A program made the translations under genes and the position numbers. 36,867 nucleotides of DNA from DATKDU01 sp035512595 (GTDB lineage Bacteria; Planctomycetota; Planctomycetia; Pirellulales; Pirellulaceae): positions 1-36,867 of the forward strand of contig DATKDU010000402.1 of assembly GCA_035512595.1 (NCBI GenBank), in the 5' to 3' direction. The notes beneath the pieces were generated by a model. That model was not told the origin of the DNA and did not search any database. It was given only the letters and a program-made list of their open reading frames with translations. Positions 1 to 8,008 of the stretch are shown here, piece after piece (position 1 is the stretch's first letter; each line of letters opens with the position of its first letter).

Positions 1-461
1 GTGTTTTCGTCCTGAATGGCCTGCGGAGAAAGCTCGATGAAGCGGGCCAGTCCGCTAGAGCCGCGGCGGGCCGTGTTGGCATTCCCCAGCCGCAGCTTGG
101 GGATCGCCAGGTAGACGCGGATGATCCCCGCCTCCGCTAGCAGGGCCTTCATGTCGAAGCGGAGCTTGCCGTCGGCCCCCGCTGCCGCCAGGGCGTCCTT
201 GAGGCTGATCCGGTCGGGCTCTTCCCCTTCGCCAAAGCTGACAATCGTCCCGCGGCGGCTGCGGGCCTCGCAAGCGTCGAGCTGAAAGCTCAGGTTGGCA
301 ATCGCCTCGCCGCTATACCGGGCGCTCGACAGGCCGTAATAATACGCCTGGTCGTGGCGCACCGAGCGGAAGAGCAGCTCGGACCAATGCCGTTCCGCCG
401 CCTGAAAGTGCTGTGCGGTGAGGAATAATCCCTCACTCCAATGAACGGGCAGGTGTTGCAT
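1..461 (-). CDS. tssK: Type VI secretion baseplate subunit TssK, N-terminal part (runs off window)
   Basis: The reading frame is open from the window edge to an ATG whose first base is 461, giving 153 N-terminal residues. The start of the protein carries HWSEGLFLTAQHFQ at residues 7-20, which I recognise as the hallmark N-terminus of TssK/VasE (HW.EG.FL..QHFQ). The following text (RHWSELLFRSVRHDQAYYYG, then AIANLSFQLDACEARSRRG) fits the TssK shell domain. TssK is the cytoplasmic baseplate subunit that links the type VI sheath/tube to the TssJLM membrane complex. The family is usually about 440 residues, so roughly two thirds lies outside the window. No strong Shine-Dalgarno sequence is visible before the ATG. 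The gene is divergent from the large caspase-like membrane protein at 570. The family call is firm from the motif; whether a complete T6SS lies beyond the edge is inference. Confidence 0.85.
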   Translation of the reverse strand, partial: MQHLPVHWSEGLFLTAQHFQAAERHWSELLFRSVRHDQAYYYGLSSARYSGEAIANLSFQLDACEARSRRGTIVSFGEGEEPDRISLKDALAAAGADGKLRFDMKALLAEAGIIRVYLAIPKLRLGNANTARRGSSGLARFIELSPQAIQDEN

Positions 462-502
462 CGGTGCGTCTTGCCGGCACAGAATCCTGGATTCAACCAA
501 CT

Positions 503-544
503 CTTGACTGGCACTACACTAGAGCATTCCTCAAGCCGGTTCAA
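503..544. promoter_or_regulatory. Divergent intergenic region between tssK and the caspase-like gene
   Basis: The 108-nt spacer (462-569) must hold the control signals of both divergent genes. On the minus strand a weak sigma70-like pair is visible: TTGAAC (539-544), 17 nt, TAGTGT (516-521), about 55 nt upstream of the tssK ATG. On the plus strand 503-525 begins CTTGACTGGCAC and ends ACTAGAGC. Almost the same 23-nt string occurs upstream of the DUF1080 gene at 25048-25070. TGGCAC looks like a sigma54 -24 box, but the downstream GC is two bases too far away for the strict sigma54 spacing. Assignment of individual boxes is tentative. Confidence 0.3.
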
Positions 545-569
545 CATCCCCGTCAGGACGCGTGCGGAC

Positions 570-3500
570 ATGAAGACTCGCCAACGAGCCAGTCGAGGTG
601 AACGGCAGTCGTGGAGGGATCGCGACGCTCCCATCTCCAGCGGCCTCCTTTTCTACCGGCGGATCACGGCAACCCTGCTGGTTCTGCTGTTTGTGGGGGC
701 GTTTATTGCCGTGCTGGTCTGGTTCTGGCCGCGGCGGGTCCAGTGGACCAGCGAGCATCTGGTCATCGCGGAATATGACCCCGATAGTGCTCCGCCGCTC
801 AATTATGCCGACAAGCAGAAGCAGGCTTGGACGAGCGGCCTGGAGTCGAATGACGTGGCGGGGAGTGCGACGCAGACCGACGTGCTGGCGGCGTCGGTGG
901 CGAAGCTGGCCGGCAGCGTGCAGCAGCGGCGAAGCGGACCGCTGCTGGTGTATGTGGCCGGACATGGCTGCTCGCGCGGGGACGAGGCGCTGCTCTACGC
1001 CAGTGATCTCGATCCGTTTGGCGACAAGGCGGTCGGCGTGAACGTGAAGGACCTGTTGGCGGCGGTGGCGAAACATCCGGCGCAGCAAACCGTGCTGATC
1101 GTGGATTCCGGCCCGCTGGAGCACGATCTGCGCGTGGGCACGGCGGTCAATCGCTTCCCCGAAATCCTCGAATCCGAGGTGGAGAAGCTCCCCTTGGCGG
1201 AAGGTGAGGAGCTAATCGTCCTGGCATCCCATCAAATGTGGGAGCGGGCTTTCGTGTCGCCGGTCGAGCATTGGTCGGTCTTCGGCTTCTACGTGAACGA
1301 GGCGCTGGCCTCGCCGGACGCCAATGCCGACAAGCGGCGCTTCGATCGCGGTGCGTCCGACGGTCAGATTTCGCTGCTGGAGTTTGCCGGCTACGTGCAG
1401 CAGCAGGTCAGCTCTTGGGTTTGGCAGGCGTCGAACCGCACGCGGACGCAGCGGCCGCTTTTGATCTATGCGAAGGGAAGTCTCCGCCGATCGTTGGATC
1501 TGGTTCACGATGCGAAAGGGTCCAGGACCGACAGCGAACTTGACGGCGTACTCAAGAGCCTTGATCAGATCATCCTGCCGACGGTGAAGATGCCGCCGGC
1601 CGATGACGGCGCCACCGCCGCGTTCTTCTCCCTCGAATCGACCGCGTATGGTCAGGAGCCGGTTAAGACTCCCCCGACGGCTGAGAAAGTTGGCGCTGCC
1701 GAATCGCCTCCCGGCGAAAAGACCGCCACGAAGGCCCCTGCCGCCGCGGCGGAAGCCGCTCCCCCCGCAAAAGACACCCGGCCACCGTGGCTGCAAGCGC
1801 ACTCCCGGCTCATTCACGACAGCTTCGGCAAATCGGCGTCCGCTGCCGGCGAGGAGTGGACCGCCTCGGACTACGACGCCACCGCAGTCCGGCGGGCCTT
1901 GCGAGACATGCTGTATGCCCAGCAGAAAGAGTTGGCGGGTGTTGCCGGCGACGCGGTGAAGCTGGATGACGTGCGCCCCGTGTGGGATCCGCTCCGCGAC
2001 TGGCAAACCGACCCGCCAACCTTGAGCAAGCTGCGCCAGGCGGCCCGAGCGCGAAACGCCGGCCTGCTGCGGCTGGAGCAGTACATCCAGGCCGTCGATG
2101 CGGCCGAAGGGCTGGCGCACGACGACATGAAGCTGATCGACGAGCTCGACGCGCTGTGGCGCGACGTGTACAACGCCGTGTCGCGGCTAAGCGAATCGAT
2201 GGACCAGGAGTTCTTCCTCGACACGCCGGCCACCGATCCCGAAGGACCGACGATCAACATCTCCTCGGGGAGCGTCTCCGGCAGCGTGCAGGACATCATC
2301 ACCGCCGGGCACCTCGCCCAGGACGGCATGCAAAAGCTCGCCAGGCGACTCGAGGAACTGCTGCTGGCAAGGTCGCCCGTTGTGGCCGGCAGCCTGGCCT
2401 CTTCGCGCTGGCTCCCGCGCTGGGAACTCGCTCAAGCGGTTCCTCTCGCCGCCTGGGACGCCCAGTGGCCCGCTTTCGCCGGCGACCTCGGCATTCCCTC
2501 GCTCGGCTTCCCGCCGCCGCCGCCCGCTGTCGAAGCGAAAGCCGCTCCCGCCGACAAGCAGCCCCCTCCCGCCGCCGCCAGCGCGCCCAAGGTGGTGCTG
2601 CCGACCAGCCTCGACGTCGATCGGGTCAATTCGCTCCTGCGAAAGCGGCGCAAGCGGTGGCTCGACCGCCAGGCATTGCTCGCCAACCTGCTGCCGCAGA
2701 GTTCGACCGCCGCCACAATCGCCGTCCCTGGCGATACGGACGGGGAGCTGAATGCCGCGGCACTGCAAATCGCCCAGCGACATCAGAGTGCCGTGGCGAC
2801 GCTGAAGGATGGCAGCGCGGCCGATGTCCGCAGCCAATGGAATGCCGACCGTGTCTTGCGGCTGGCCCTCGGTGCCGATGCAGATCAGCTCAGTCGGCGT
2901 CAGGCGCCGATGCCGCTGAACCTCGTCAAGCGCAAGGAGCAGCCCTACCTGCTCCGCCTGGAGGGGCCGGCTGAGGCGATGGACCTGGAATTAGGCAAGT
3001 CGCAACCGGTCCGCTTCACGATCCACCGCGGCAGCGACCGGCCGCTCGATGCGGCACTCGCCGAAGTCCGGCTGCAAGTGCCGGAAGGACTGCGGGTGAC
3101 GCATGCGGACAAGCCGATTCAGAGCGGTGATTTCCCGCTGAAAGCCCTCGTCGATGCCGCTGGACAGACCATCGCACTGGAGGTCAGCCCGACGCGCGAG
3201 CTGCTCATCAGCTCCGGCGGCAAGCTCGAAGATCCGCTCAAATCGCTGACCCTCGTGCTGACGCTTAACGCGGTCACCAACGCCAAGGCGACGAGCGTGG
3301 CCCGCTTCCGCTTGCCGGGCGCTTTGTACCTGGACGTTCTCGTGGCCGGCTTCCAGGGGACGATCGAGCATCGGCCCGACCAGGTTCTCGCCGGTGGCAC
3401 TGCCGCCGACCGCGAGTTCCATCTCAATCCGCCGCCGGCACCGGAGGACGCCGCCTCAGCCGCCGATCGCGGCCAGGTCAAGCTTCACCTGCGCCCCATG

Positions 3501-5075
3501 CCGCAGGGAGAGACGTCGTACCGCTTGCACGTCGTCAATCGGTCGGTCGTGCCGCGGAATGTGCTGGCCAAATGGCACGTGCTGGATGATCCCCGCCCGG
3601 CCAGCAGTTGGACCGAGGTCCAGGGGCAGATTGGCGAGGCGTCGCTCAAGCAGCGGCTCAAGCCGGAATTGATTCCCCCCGGTCGAAAGTGGCTGCTGCC
3701 CGTCTACGAAGAGGATCAAAAACTGCCGCCGCCGCCGGCCGGATCGACGCCCCCCGCCGCCGCAGCACCGCCCCCTGCCGAGCCCAAGCCGCCCCTGTTC
3801 ATCGGCACGGGACTCGTCTGCCAGTTGACGGACTTGAACGACCCCGACTGGACCCAGTGGATCTGGATCACCGCCCAGCCGCGGCATCCCGACACCTATG
3901 TCTCGCCCGGCAGCCGGCTCACGGGAAATGCCGGCGTGGTCGAGACTGTGCTCCAGGATCATCCGGCCAGCAGCGCCCTGTTGCCGCCGGGGCGGATCAC
4001 GCTCATCCGCGGCAATCCGCGGAGCGGGCTGGAAGGGCGGCGGGTCGCCTTCTCGCAGAAAGAGGTCCGCGGCGTGCTCGCCAAGGGGGACCTGACGATC
4101 GTCGCGCAGTTGCCGGCCCGCGGCCCGGATGACGTCGAGCCGATTCCGTTCAGCCTCGACGTCGATGGCTATCCGCGGGCGCTGCGGTTCCTGGCGGGGA
4201 CCAGCACCGTGCAGCCCGTTTCCGACCGCGGCGCGGTGCAATTGCGGCTGCTGGCCATCGCCGATCCGCCGATGCCCGGCAAAGAGGACGCGCTCTTGAC
4301 CAGCGGCCAGCTCTATTTCGCCAAGGCTCCCAAGCTCCGCTGCGAGATCGAAGCCGATTTTCCGATCGACCACGCCAACTACGCGGTGCGGCTGGTGCGG
4401 GCCGACGAGTTTTCGCAGCAGCTCGAGGAGTTCTATGCCGACCGGGTCTTCGACGTGGCCTGCCAGCGTCAGCCGCCGGAAGCATCGGCCAAGACGAATC
4501 TGGCCCTCACCTGCCAGATCGGCGAGCTGGGAGGTCCGCTCGACTGGCTGACGGCCGAGACGGGGTTTGTGCCGCCGCTGCGGCTGAAGCTGCGGGCGGA
4601 GATCGTGGAGTTTGACGCCCGCGGCCGCTTTGAGCCGCTGAAGAACCCGGTGCAGCACGAGCTGGAAATCGTGCTCGACGATCAGCCGCCGACGCTGGTC
4701 AAAGGGCCGGCCGCCACGCTCGATTGGGACAAACGCAAGCCACTGCCGCTGATTTCGTTCACGTTGAGCGATGACGACGCGGCCGGCCGCGGCAGTGGTC
4801 TGGCGGAGGTGCAGTGGGGGACGCTGAAGAAGGGGGAGGACGCCTTGATGGACCCGCAGTCCCTCCCGCTCCCCGCCAGCGCCAGCCGCGAGGTGCAACT
4901 GCACATTGCCGTGCCCCCCAAGGCGCTGGCCATGGAAGGCAAGCCCCTCGATATTCTGATCGTCGCCCGCGACCGCGCCGGCAATCGCCTCGGCCCGGAG
5001 CTATTGCAAACGATCAACGTCAAAGCCATCCCCGCCAAGGCGCAAGCGCCCAAGGGGAGCGATACGAAGAAGTAA
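570..5075 (+). CDS. Large membrane-anchored protein with caspase-like (C14-fold) domain, active-site Cys apparently missing
   Basis: The product has 1501 residues. I chose ATG 570 because the frame upstream to 441 would overlap tssK and encodes no plausible signal. A basic N-terminus is followed by one membrane segment (about residues 33-53). Residues about 60-300 read like a caspase/metacaspase fold: LLVYVAGHG (His box, GHG at 131-133), VLIVDSG (174-181) where DACHSG-like text is expected, ELIVLASHQMWERAF, SVFGFYVNEAL, and DGQISLLEFAGYV like the EF-like/terminal helix region of bacterial C14 proteins. The His is present, but the Cys position is occupied by Ser/Gly, so proteolysis is doubtful. 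Pro/Ala-rich linkers follow, then long beta-rich regions. The last about 130 residues (QPPTL...FTLSDDDAAGRGSGLAEV, DRAGN) resemble an extracellular Ig/cadherin-like module. Its position beside tssK suggests a secretion-linked or envelope scaffold role; this is inference. Confidence 0.7.
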   Translation: MKTRQRASRGERQSWRDRDAPISSGLLFYRRITATLLVLLFVGAFIAVLVWFWPRRVQWTSEHLVIAEYDPDSAPPLNYADKQKQAWTSGLESNDVAGSATQTDVLAASVAKLAGSVQQRRSGPLLVYVAGHGCSRGDEALLYASDLDPFGDKAVGVNVKDLLAAVAKHPAQQTVLIVDSGPLEHDLRVGTAVNRFPEILESEVEKLPLAEGEELIVLASHQMWERAFVSPVEHWSVFGFYVNEALASPDANADKRRFDRGASDGQISLLEFAGYVQQQVSSWVWQASNRTRTQRPLLIYAKGSLRRSLDLVHDAKGSRTDSELDGVLKSLDQIILPTVKMPPADDGATAAFFSLESTAYGQEPVKTPPTAEKVGAAESPPGEKTATKAPAAAAEAAPPAKDTRPPWLQAHSRLIHDSFGKSASAAGEEWTASDYDATAVRRALRDMLYAQQKELAGVAGDAVKLDDVRPVWDPLRDWQTDPPTLSKLRQAARARNAGLLRLEQYIQAVDAAEGLAHDDMKLIDELDALWRDVYNAVSRLSESMDQEFFLDTPATDPEGPTINISSGSVSGSVQDIITAGHLAQDGMQKLARRLEELLLARSPVVAGSLASSRWLPRWELAQAVPLAAWDAQWPAFAGDLGIPSLGFPPPPPAVEAKAAPADKQPPPAAASAPKVVLPTSLDVDRVNSLLRKRRKRWLDRQALLANLLPQSSTAATIAVPGDTDGELNAAALQIAQRHQSAVATLKDGSAADVRSQWNADRVLRLALGADADQLSRRQAPMPLNLVKRKEQPYLLRLEGPAEAMDLELGKSQPVRFTIHRGSDRPLDAALAEVRLQVPEGLRVTHADKPIQSGDFPLKALVDAAGQTIALEVSPTRELLISSGGKLEDPLKSLTLVLTLNAVTNAKATSVARFRLPGALYLDVLVAGFQGTIEHRPDQVLAGGTAADREFHLNPPPAPEDAASAADRGQVKLHLRPMPQGETSYRLHVVNRSVVPRNVLAKWHVLDDPRPASSWTEVQGQIGEASLKQRLKPELIPPGRKWLLPVYEEDQKLPPPPAGSTPPAAAAPPPAEPKPPLFIGTGLVCQLTDLNDPDWTQWIWITAQPRHPDTYVSPGSRLTGNAGVVETVLQDHPASSALLPPGRITLIRGNPRSGLEGRRVAFSQKEVRGVLAKGDLTIVAQLPARGPDDVEPIPFSLDVDGYPRALRFLAGTSTVQPVSDRGAVQLRLLAIADPPMPGKEDALLTSGQLYFAKAPKLRCEIEADFPIDHANYAVRLVRADEFSQQLEEFYADRVFDVACQRQPPEASAKTNLALTCQIGELGGPLDWLTAETGFVPPLRLKLRAEIVEFDARGRFEPLKNPVQHELEIVLDDQPPTLVKGPAATLDWDKRKPLPLISFTLSDDDAAGRGSGLAEVQWGTLKKGEDALMDPQSLPLPASASREVQLHIAVPPKALAMEGKPLDILIVARDRAGNRLGPELLQTINVKAIPAKAQAPKGSDTKK

Positions 5076-5092
5076 GTATGTTCCCAGGTCTG

Positions 5093-5121
5093 TTGACATA
5101 AACTCATTCGCAGCCTAGCAT
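5093..5121 (+). promoter_or_regulatory. Near-consensus sigma70 promoter of the three-gene cassette
   Basis: TTGACA (5093-5098) is a perfect -35 box. It is followed after exactly 17 nt by TAGCAT (5116-5121), a 4/6 match to the -10 box. It starts 18 nt after the stop of the large upstream gene and lies about 85 nt before the ATG at 5207. An inverted pair GGTCAC (5143-5148) / GTGACC (5169-5174) lies in the expected leader and could be an operator. The promoter implies the cassette is an independent transcription unit rather than a tail of the caspase-like gene. Confidence 0.6.
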
Positions 5122-5206
5122 TGCGATCCAAGCTGTGAACCAGGTCACGGCCCATGGCGTAGACTAAGGTGACCGCCGAGTTTGCACGCCGAGCCGCCGA
5201 ATTCGA

Positions 5207-6040
5207 ATGACCATCGAGCGCACTGCTCTTCCCTACTTCGAAAGCCCGCCTGTCATCGAGACGGTATTGGGCGTTTTCTTTCGTCCCGTCAGTCAACTCA
5301 ACTCCGTATGGCAGGGAGTTTTCTGGAGAGAATGCCTGCAGAGCGACTTCCCGGAGTTCGAGCTTCGCCCTCCGACTGAAGAGGCGGTCGAACGATTTGC
5401 GCCGGACTCGCAGCCCTTTCAGCCGGAGGTTCGCTGGCAGTTCTCGGCTGAGCCCGAGGCGCCCCGATTATGGGCGAAGTCGCCGACCGGCGAGCATATT
5501 CTCCAGGTCCAGCGCAATGCCCTATTGGCCAATTGGCTGCGCCGCAATAACTATCGGCGATTTGAGGAGCGCCTACGGGAGTTCGAGTCTCGAGCGTCGC
5601 AGCTTGAGACCTTCATTTCGAGGAATTCGCTGACGGACGGGCCGCTTGTTCCTGCATCATGCACCGTTACGTATGTAAATCATATCGAGCTGGGAGAACA
5701 GGAGAGCTGGTCGACGGCGCTCGGCAGGACCATTCAGATGTGGACGGCCGATGCGAGCGACGAATGGCTTCCCCCGGTCGAGCGAGCGCGCGTTCAGTTG
5801 TCGTTTGCGTTTCCCGAGCGCCGGGGGAGATTACATGTAAGCGCCCGTCCAGCGCAACCAAAAGATACCGGGAACACTGTTCTCCAATTGGAACTCACGG
5901 GGCGAGTCATGCTTTCCGGTGAGCCCGTGGGAATTCCCGGCCTAATCGCTGGGTTGAAGACGGCCCACGAATGGGTGGTGCGAGGATTTACGGCGATAAC
6001 CAGGGCGGAAATGCATCAGACATGGGGACGAATCCAATGA
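5207..6040 (+). CDS. TIGR04255 family protein (sporadically distributed, function unknown)
   Basis: This is a 277-residue soluble protein. The opening TALPYFESPPVIETVLGVFF and the next FWRECLQSDFPEFELRPP are what I recognise as the TIGR04255 signature (short N-terminal PPV.E...G..F block, then a FP.F segment). A central alpha region with LRRNNYRRFEERLREFE is typical, and a beta-rich C-terminal half ends in GLKTAHEWVVRGFTAIT (the family commonly ends in a helix of this kind). No membrane segments or signal peptide are visible. The family is known for patchy distribution and has no assigned function. It is the first gene of a tight cassette: its stop codon overlaps the ATG of the next gene (ATGA at 6037-6040). 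No catalytic motif is visible. An alternative ORF in another frame inside it has no features. Confidence 0.75.
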   Translation: MTIERTALPYFESPPVIETVLGVFFRPVSQLNSVWQGVFWRECLQSDFPEFELRPPTEEAVERFAPDSQPFQPEVRWQFSAEPEAPRLWAKSPTGEHILQVQRNALLANWLRRNNYRRFEERLREFESRASQLETFISRNSLTDGPLVPASCTVTYVNHIELGEQESWSTALGRTIQMWTADASDEWLPPVERARVQLSFAFPERRGRLHVSARPAQPKDTGNTVLQLELTGRVMLSGEPVGIPGLIAGLKTAHEWVVRGFTAITRAEMHQTWGRIQ

Positions 6041-6516
6041 TTGCCACCGGTTCCATGATCCTTTCAGACCGTTTTCGATACCTTGAACCGATGCGAGGTG
6101 CAGACGATCTGATTTCCAATCCGAGTCGGCTGCAATTTCACATTCCGCAAGGCAAATCTGGCTGGCTCCAGCGGGCCTTCGAACAGATTTCCGCCATCGC
6201 CGATCTTAAGCCCGGTTGGGATTCGCAGGGAGCCGATCCACCCGACGAGACGATCCTTCAAGGCGCAGTCAGCCTCCTGCTGGCGCTGCACCAAACCGGC
6301 CGTGTTCCTAAACCACACATCCATCCCGCTCGCAGCGGCGGCGTTCAATTCGAATGGGAGAATGGTCCGCGGTACTTCGAGATCGAGCTTGTCGCTGAAA
6401 CAAGGGCTAGTTTTTTTTACTCGGATGCGGCATCGCAGTTTGAGACTTCTGGATCAATTCGCGAAGGCGATTCACTGGAAGAAGTGACCGTCCTCATTCG
6501 GCAAGTCGCCTGTTGA
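6037..6516 (+). CDS. Small conserved protein, second gene of TIGR04255 cassette
   Basis: The product has 159 residues if translation starts at the ATG that overlaps the upstream stop (ATGA). A start at 6022 is also possible. The middle reads ISAIADLKPGWDSQGADPP followed by a helix, then KPHIHPARSGGVQFEWENG and YFEIELVAETRASFFYSD. I recall this W-D-G-(Y/A)-x-A then GGVQxEW then F-E-I-E pattern from many unannotated bacterial proteins, often next to sporadic small genes, but I know no function. It looks like a compact alpha/beta domain with no membrane segment. Translational coupling to the TIGR04255 gene suggests the two products act together or in fixed ratio. Confidence 0.7.
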   Translation: MIATGSMILSDRFRYLEPMRGADDLISNPSRLQFHIPQGKSGWLQRAFEQISAIADLKPGWDSQGADPPDETILQGAVSLLLALHQTGRVPKPHIHPARSGGVQFEWENGPRYFEIELVAETRASFFYSDAASQFETSGSIREGDSLEEVTVLIRQVAC

Positions 6517-6550
6517 CCGCTTTGGCCCCGGCCGAGCTGAGGAGCCGTCC

Positions 6551-6943
6551 ATGTCCGGCGAGCGGATTCCTGACGATGAAATCGTCTACCGCCGGATTCC
6601 GCCAACCATGCCGTTTTTTGAAAGTCCCGATCGCGTAACCACGCAGAACTTCAAACTTGATCAGCGGCAACAGGAACTGGGATTGTCCGTCTATCGAGCT
6701 GCGGTCGTGACCGCTGCAATCGTCTTGGCCAAGGGAAACGCGGTTCCCGGCAGCAGGATCGTCCAAGCTCGTGTTGGGGAGATCCGTGTGCTCGCAGGCG
6801 GTGATGGCAAACCACTCCACCTGGACGTCATTGTCGTTGCGGACGAACATGACCCTGGCCACGCGGAAATCCGCGGGCCTGAGCAGGGGAAGCTGACGCC
6901 AAGTGCTTCCAAAGCACTGCAGCGCCTTTTCACGCTCCTATAA
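6551..6943 (+). CDS. Small conserved protein, third gene of TIGR04255 cassette
   Basis: This is a 130-residue protein. A good ribosome binding site, TGAGGAG at 6538-6544, sits 6 nt before the ATG. The N-terminus (IPDDEIVYRRIPPTMPFF) followed by RVTTQNFKLDQRQQELGLSVYRA resembles a recurrent uncharacterised family with an acidic 'IPDxE..YRRI' start and an 'F....ELSV' block; this is from memory. The C-terminal half is beta-rich (VGEIRVLAGG, LHLDVIVVADEHDPGHAEI) and ends with a helix. There is no membrane segment. It follows the previous gene after 34 nt and is the last gene of the cassette; the next gene is on the opposite strand. Function unknown. Confidence 0.7.
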   Translation: MSGERIPDDEIVYRRIPPTMPFFESPDRVTTQNFKLDQRQQELGLSVYRAAVVTAAIVLAKGNAVPGSRIVQARVGEIRVLAGGDGKPLHLDVIVVADEHDPGHAEIRGPEQGKLTPSASKALQRLFTLL

Positions 6944-7267
6944 CCAGTTTTCTGCATATCCAGGTTCGTCCACGCATTCGTCTCGATGAACTCGGCGGGG
7001 ACGCTGCTGCACGTTGCCGGGCATATTCTCGCTCTGTCGCTACGGGCTGCCGGCCCAGCGGGCGGGTGGCACGGATGAAAAGTGCGGCACGTCCATCTTG
7101 GACGTGCGCCGGGTGCAAGCGCCGGTGATGGAACGGGTTTCGGCGGGGCCACGTCTTGTCAAATCCCATTCTCGTTCGGGATCTTGGGTGATGGCACGGT
7201 CATCGGCGGGCCACAGGGCCAAGATAGCCCTGCCACACGTTCAACCGTGCCGCCCCTCCGCGGCTAC
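6944..7267. repeat. Non-coding spacer with palindromes between convergent genes
   Basis: I see no convincing gene in these 324 nt; short open frames here have no recognisable protein character. Two structures stand out. At 7087-7107 the arms GCACGTCC and GGACGTGC form a perfect 8-bp hairpin with a 5-nt loop. At 7193-7251 an outer pair GGCACGGT/ACCGTGCC encloses an inner pair CAGGGC/GCCCTG (7214-7219/7227-7232), a cruciform-like nest. The genes on either side converge on this spacer, so the structures could act as bidirectional terminators, although no T-tract follows them. Confidence 0.5.
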
Positions 7268-8008
7268 CTATTTCTCCAGAATGACCGGTCCAATCGTCAC
7301 GTGGGTGTCTTCCAACTCCACGCGGCCCAGCGTTACCTGCAGCTCCTCGAGAATCACCTTTCCCACGGTTACCGTGACCGTTTTCATGTATTCCACCTTG
7401 TTGTTGACCACGCTGGCCAGCGTGGAGTTGGTCATGAGGACGAGGTGCGAATTCTTGCTGGGCTTGATCTCGTTGCCGCGGTAATACGGCGTCGCCGTAT
7501 GGATCCGCGCCGGGAGTGCCGAGCCATTTCCCTTCACGAAGCGGAAGTGACCCCAGCAGTAAGCGAGAATCAGTGCATTCTGGATGGGCTTGTCGTACCC
7601 GTCCTTCTTCAGGCGCGTCAGGAAGCTGGTGACGGCGAATTGGTTCGGATTCCCTATCAGCTTCTCGGCCTTTGCGAGCAGGTCGTCGATGGCCGTCGGC
7701 TCGGGTTCATCCACTGGCGCCGCCGCGTGTGCCAGCGACTCCAGTTTCCGGAACATCGGCCCGCCGGGGTCGATGAAGCCGCTGCGCTGGCCGGGAAAAT
7801 GTTTGTCCTCGAATCGCAGAATGGCCGCAAACAAGTCATCACTGGCAATGCCGGCGACGAGGCGCGGGTGGAGCTCGCCGTCTGCGCCTCCCTGTTCTGG
7901 AGGGATCTGGTTCAAGAGAGAGACGACGATCGCCTGGTCGTCGGCCCAATTCTGGCAGTGGCGTCCCCCTGTCTTGTTGTGTCTCCCGACGCGCGCTCGA
8001 ATGGACAT
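7268..8008 (-). CDS. Peptidoglycan-binding-like domain protein with 12-residue C-terminal repeats
   Basis: The product has 246 residues and starts at ATG 8008. Residues 1-88 (SIRARVGRHN, DDQAIVVSLLNQIPPEQGG, LFAAILRFEDKHFP, GFIDPGGPMFRKLESLA) follow the layout of the peptidoglycan-binding-like repeat domain: paired index loop, 'LLN..P...GG', a helix with 'AI..F', and 'DPGG...L..L'. The rest of the first half is a Pro/Glu-rich linker and a helical part. The last 41 residues contain three tandem units of 12 residues with pattern xVTxGxVxLExx (TVTVGKVILEEL, QVTLGRVELEDT, and a final copy ending PVILEK), which suggests stacked beta strands. No signal peptide is visible, so it is either cytoplasmic or exported by a specialised route such as the T6SS suggested by tssK; this is inference. 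It is convergent with the cassette at 5207-6943. Confidence 0.55.
   Translation of the reverse strand: MSIRARVGRHNKTGGRHCQNWADDQAIVVSLLNQIPPEQGGADGELHPRLVAGIASDDLFAAILRFEDKHFPGQRSGFIDPGGPMFRKLESLAHAAAPVDEPEPTAIDDLLAKAEKLIGNPNQFAVTSFLTRLKKDGYDKPIQNALILAYCWGHFRFVKGNGSALPARIHTATPYYRGNEIKPSKNSHLVLMTNSTLASVVNNKVEYMKTVTVTVGKVILEELQVTLGRVELEDTHVTIGPVILEK

Noticed and set aside
509..525. Sigma54 promoter upstream of the caspase-like gene
   Set aside because: TGGCAC is present, but the -12 GC is two bases too far away, and sigma54 spacing is strict.
6691..7169. Overlapping minus-strand frames in the spacer after the cassette
   Set aside because: They are rich in Pro/Arg/Ser with no domain and run antisense into the third cassette gene.
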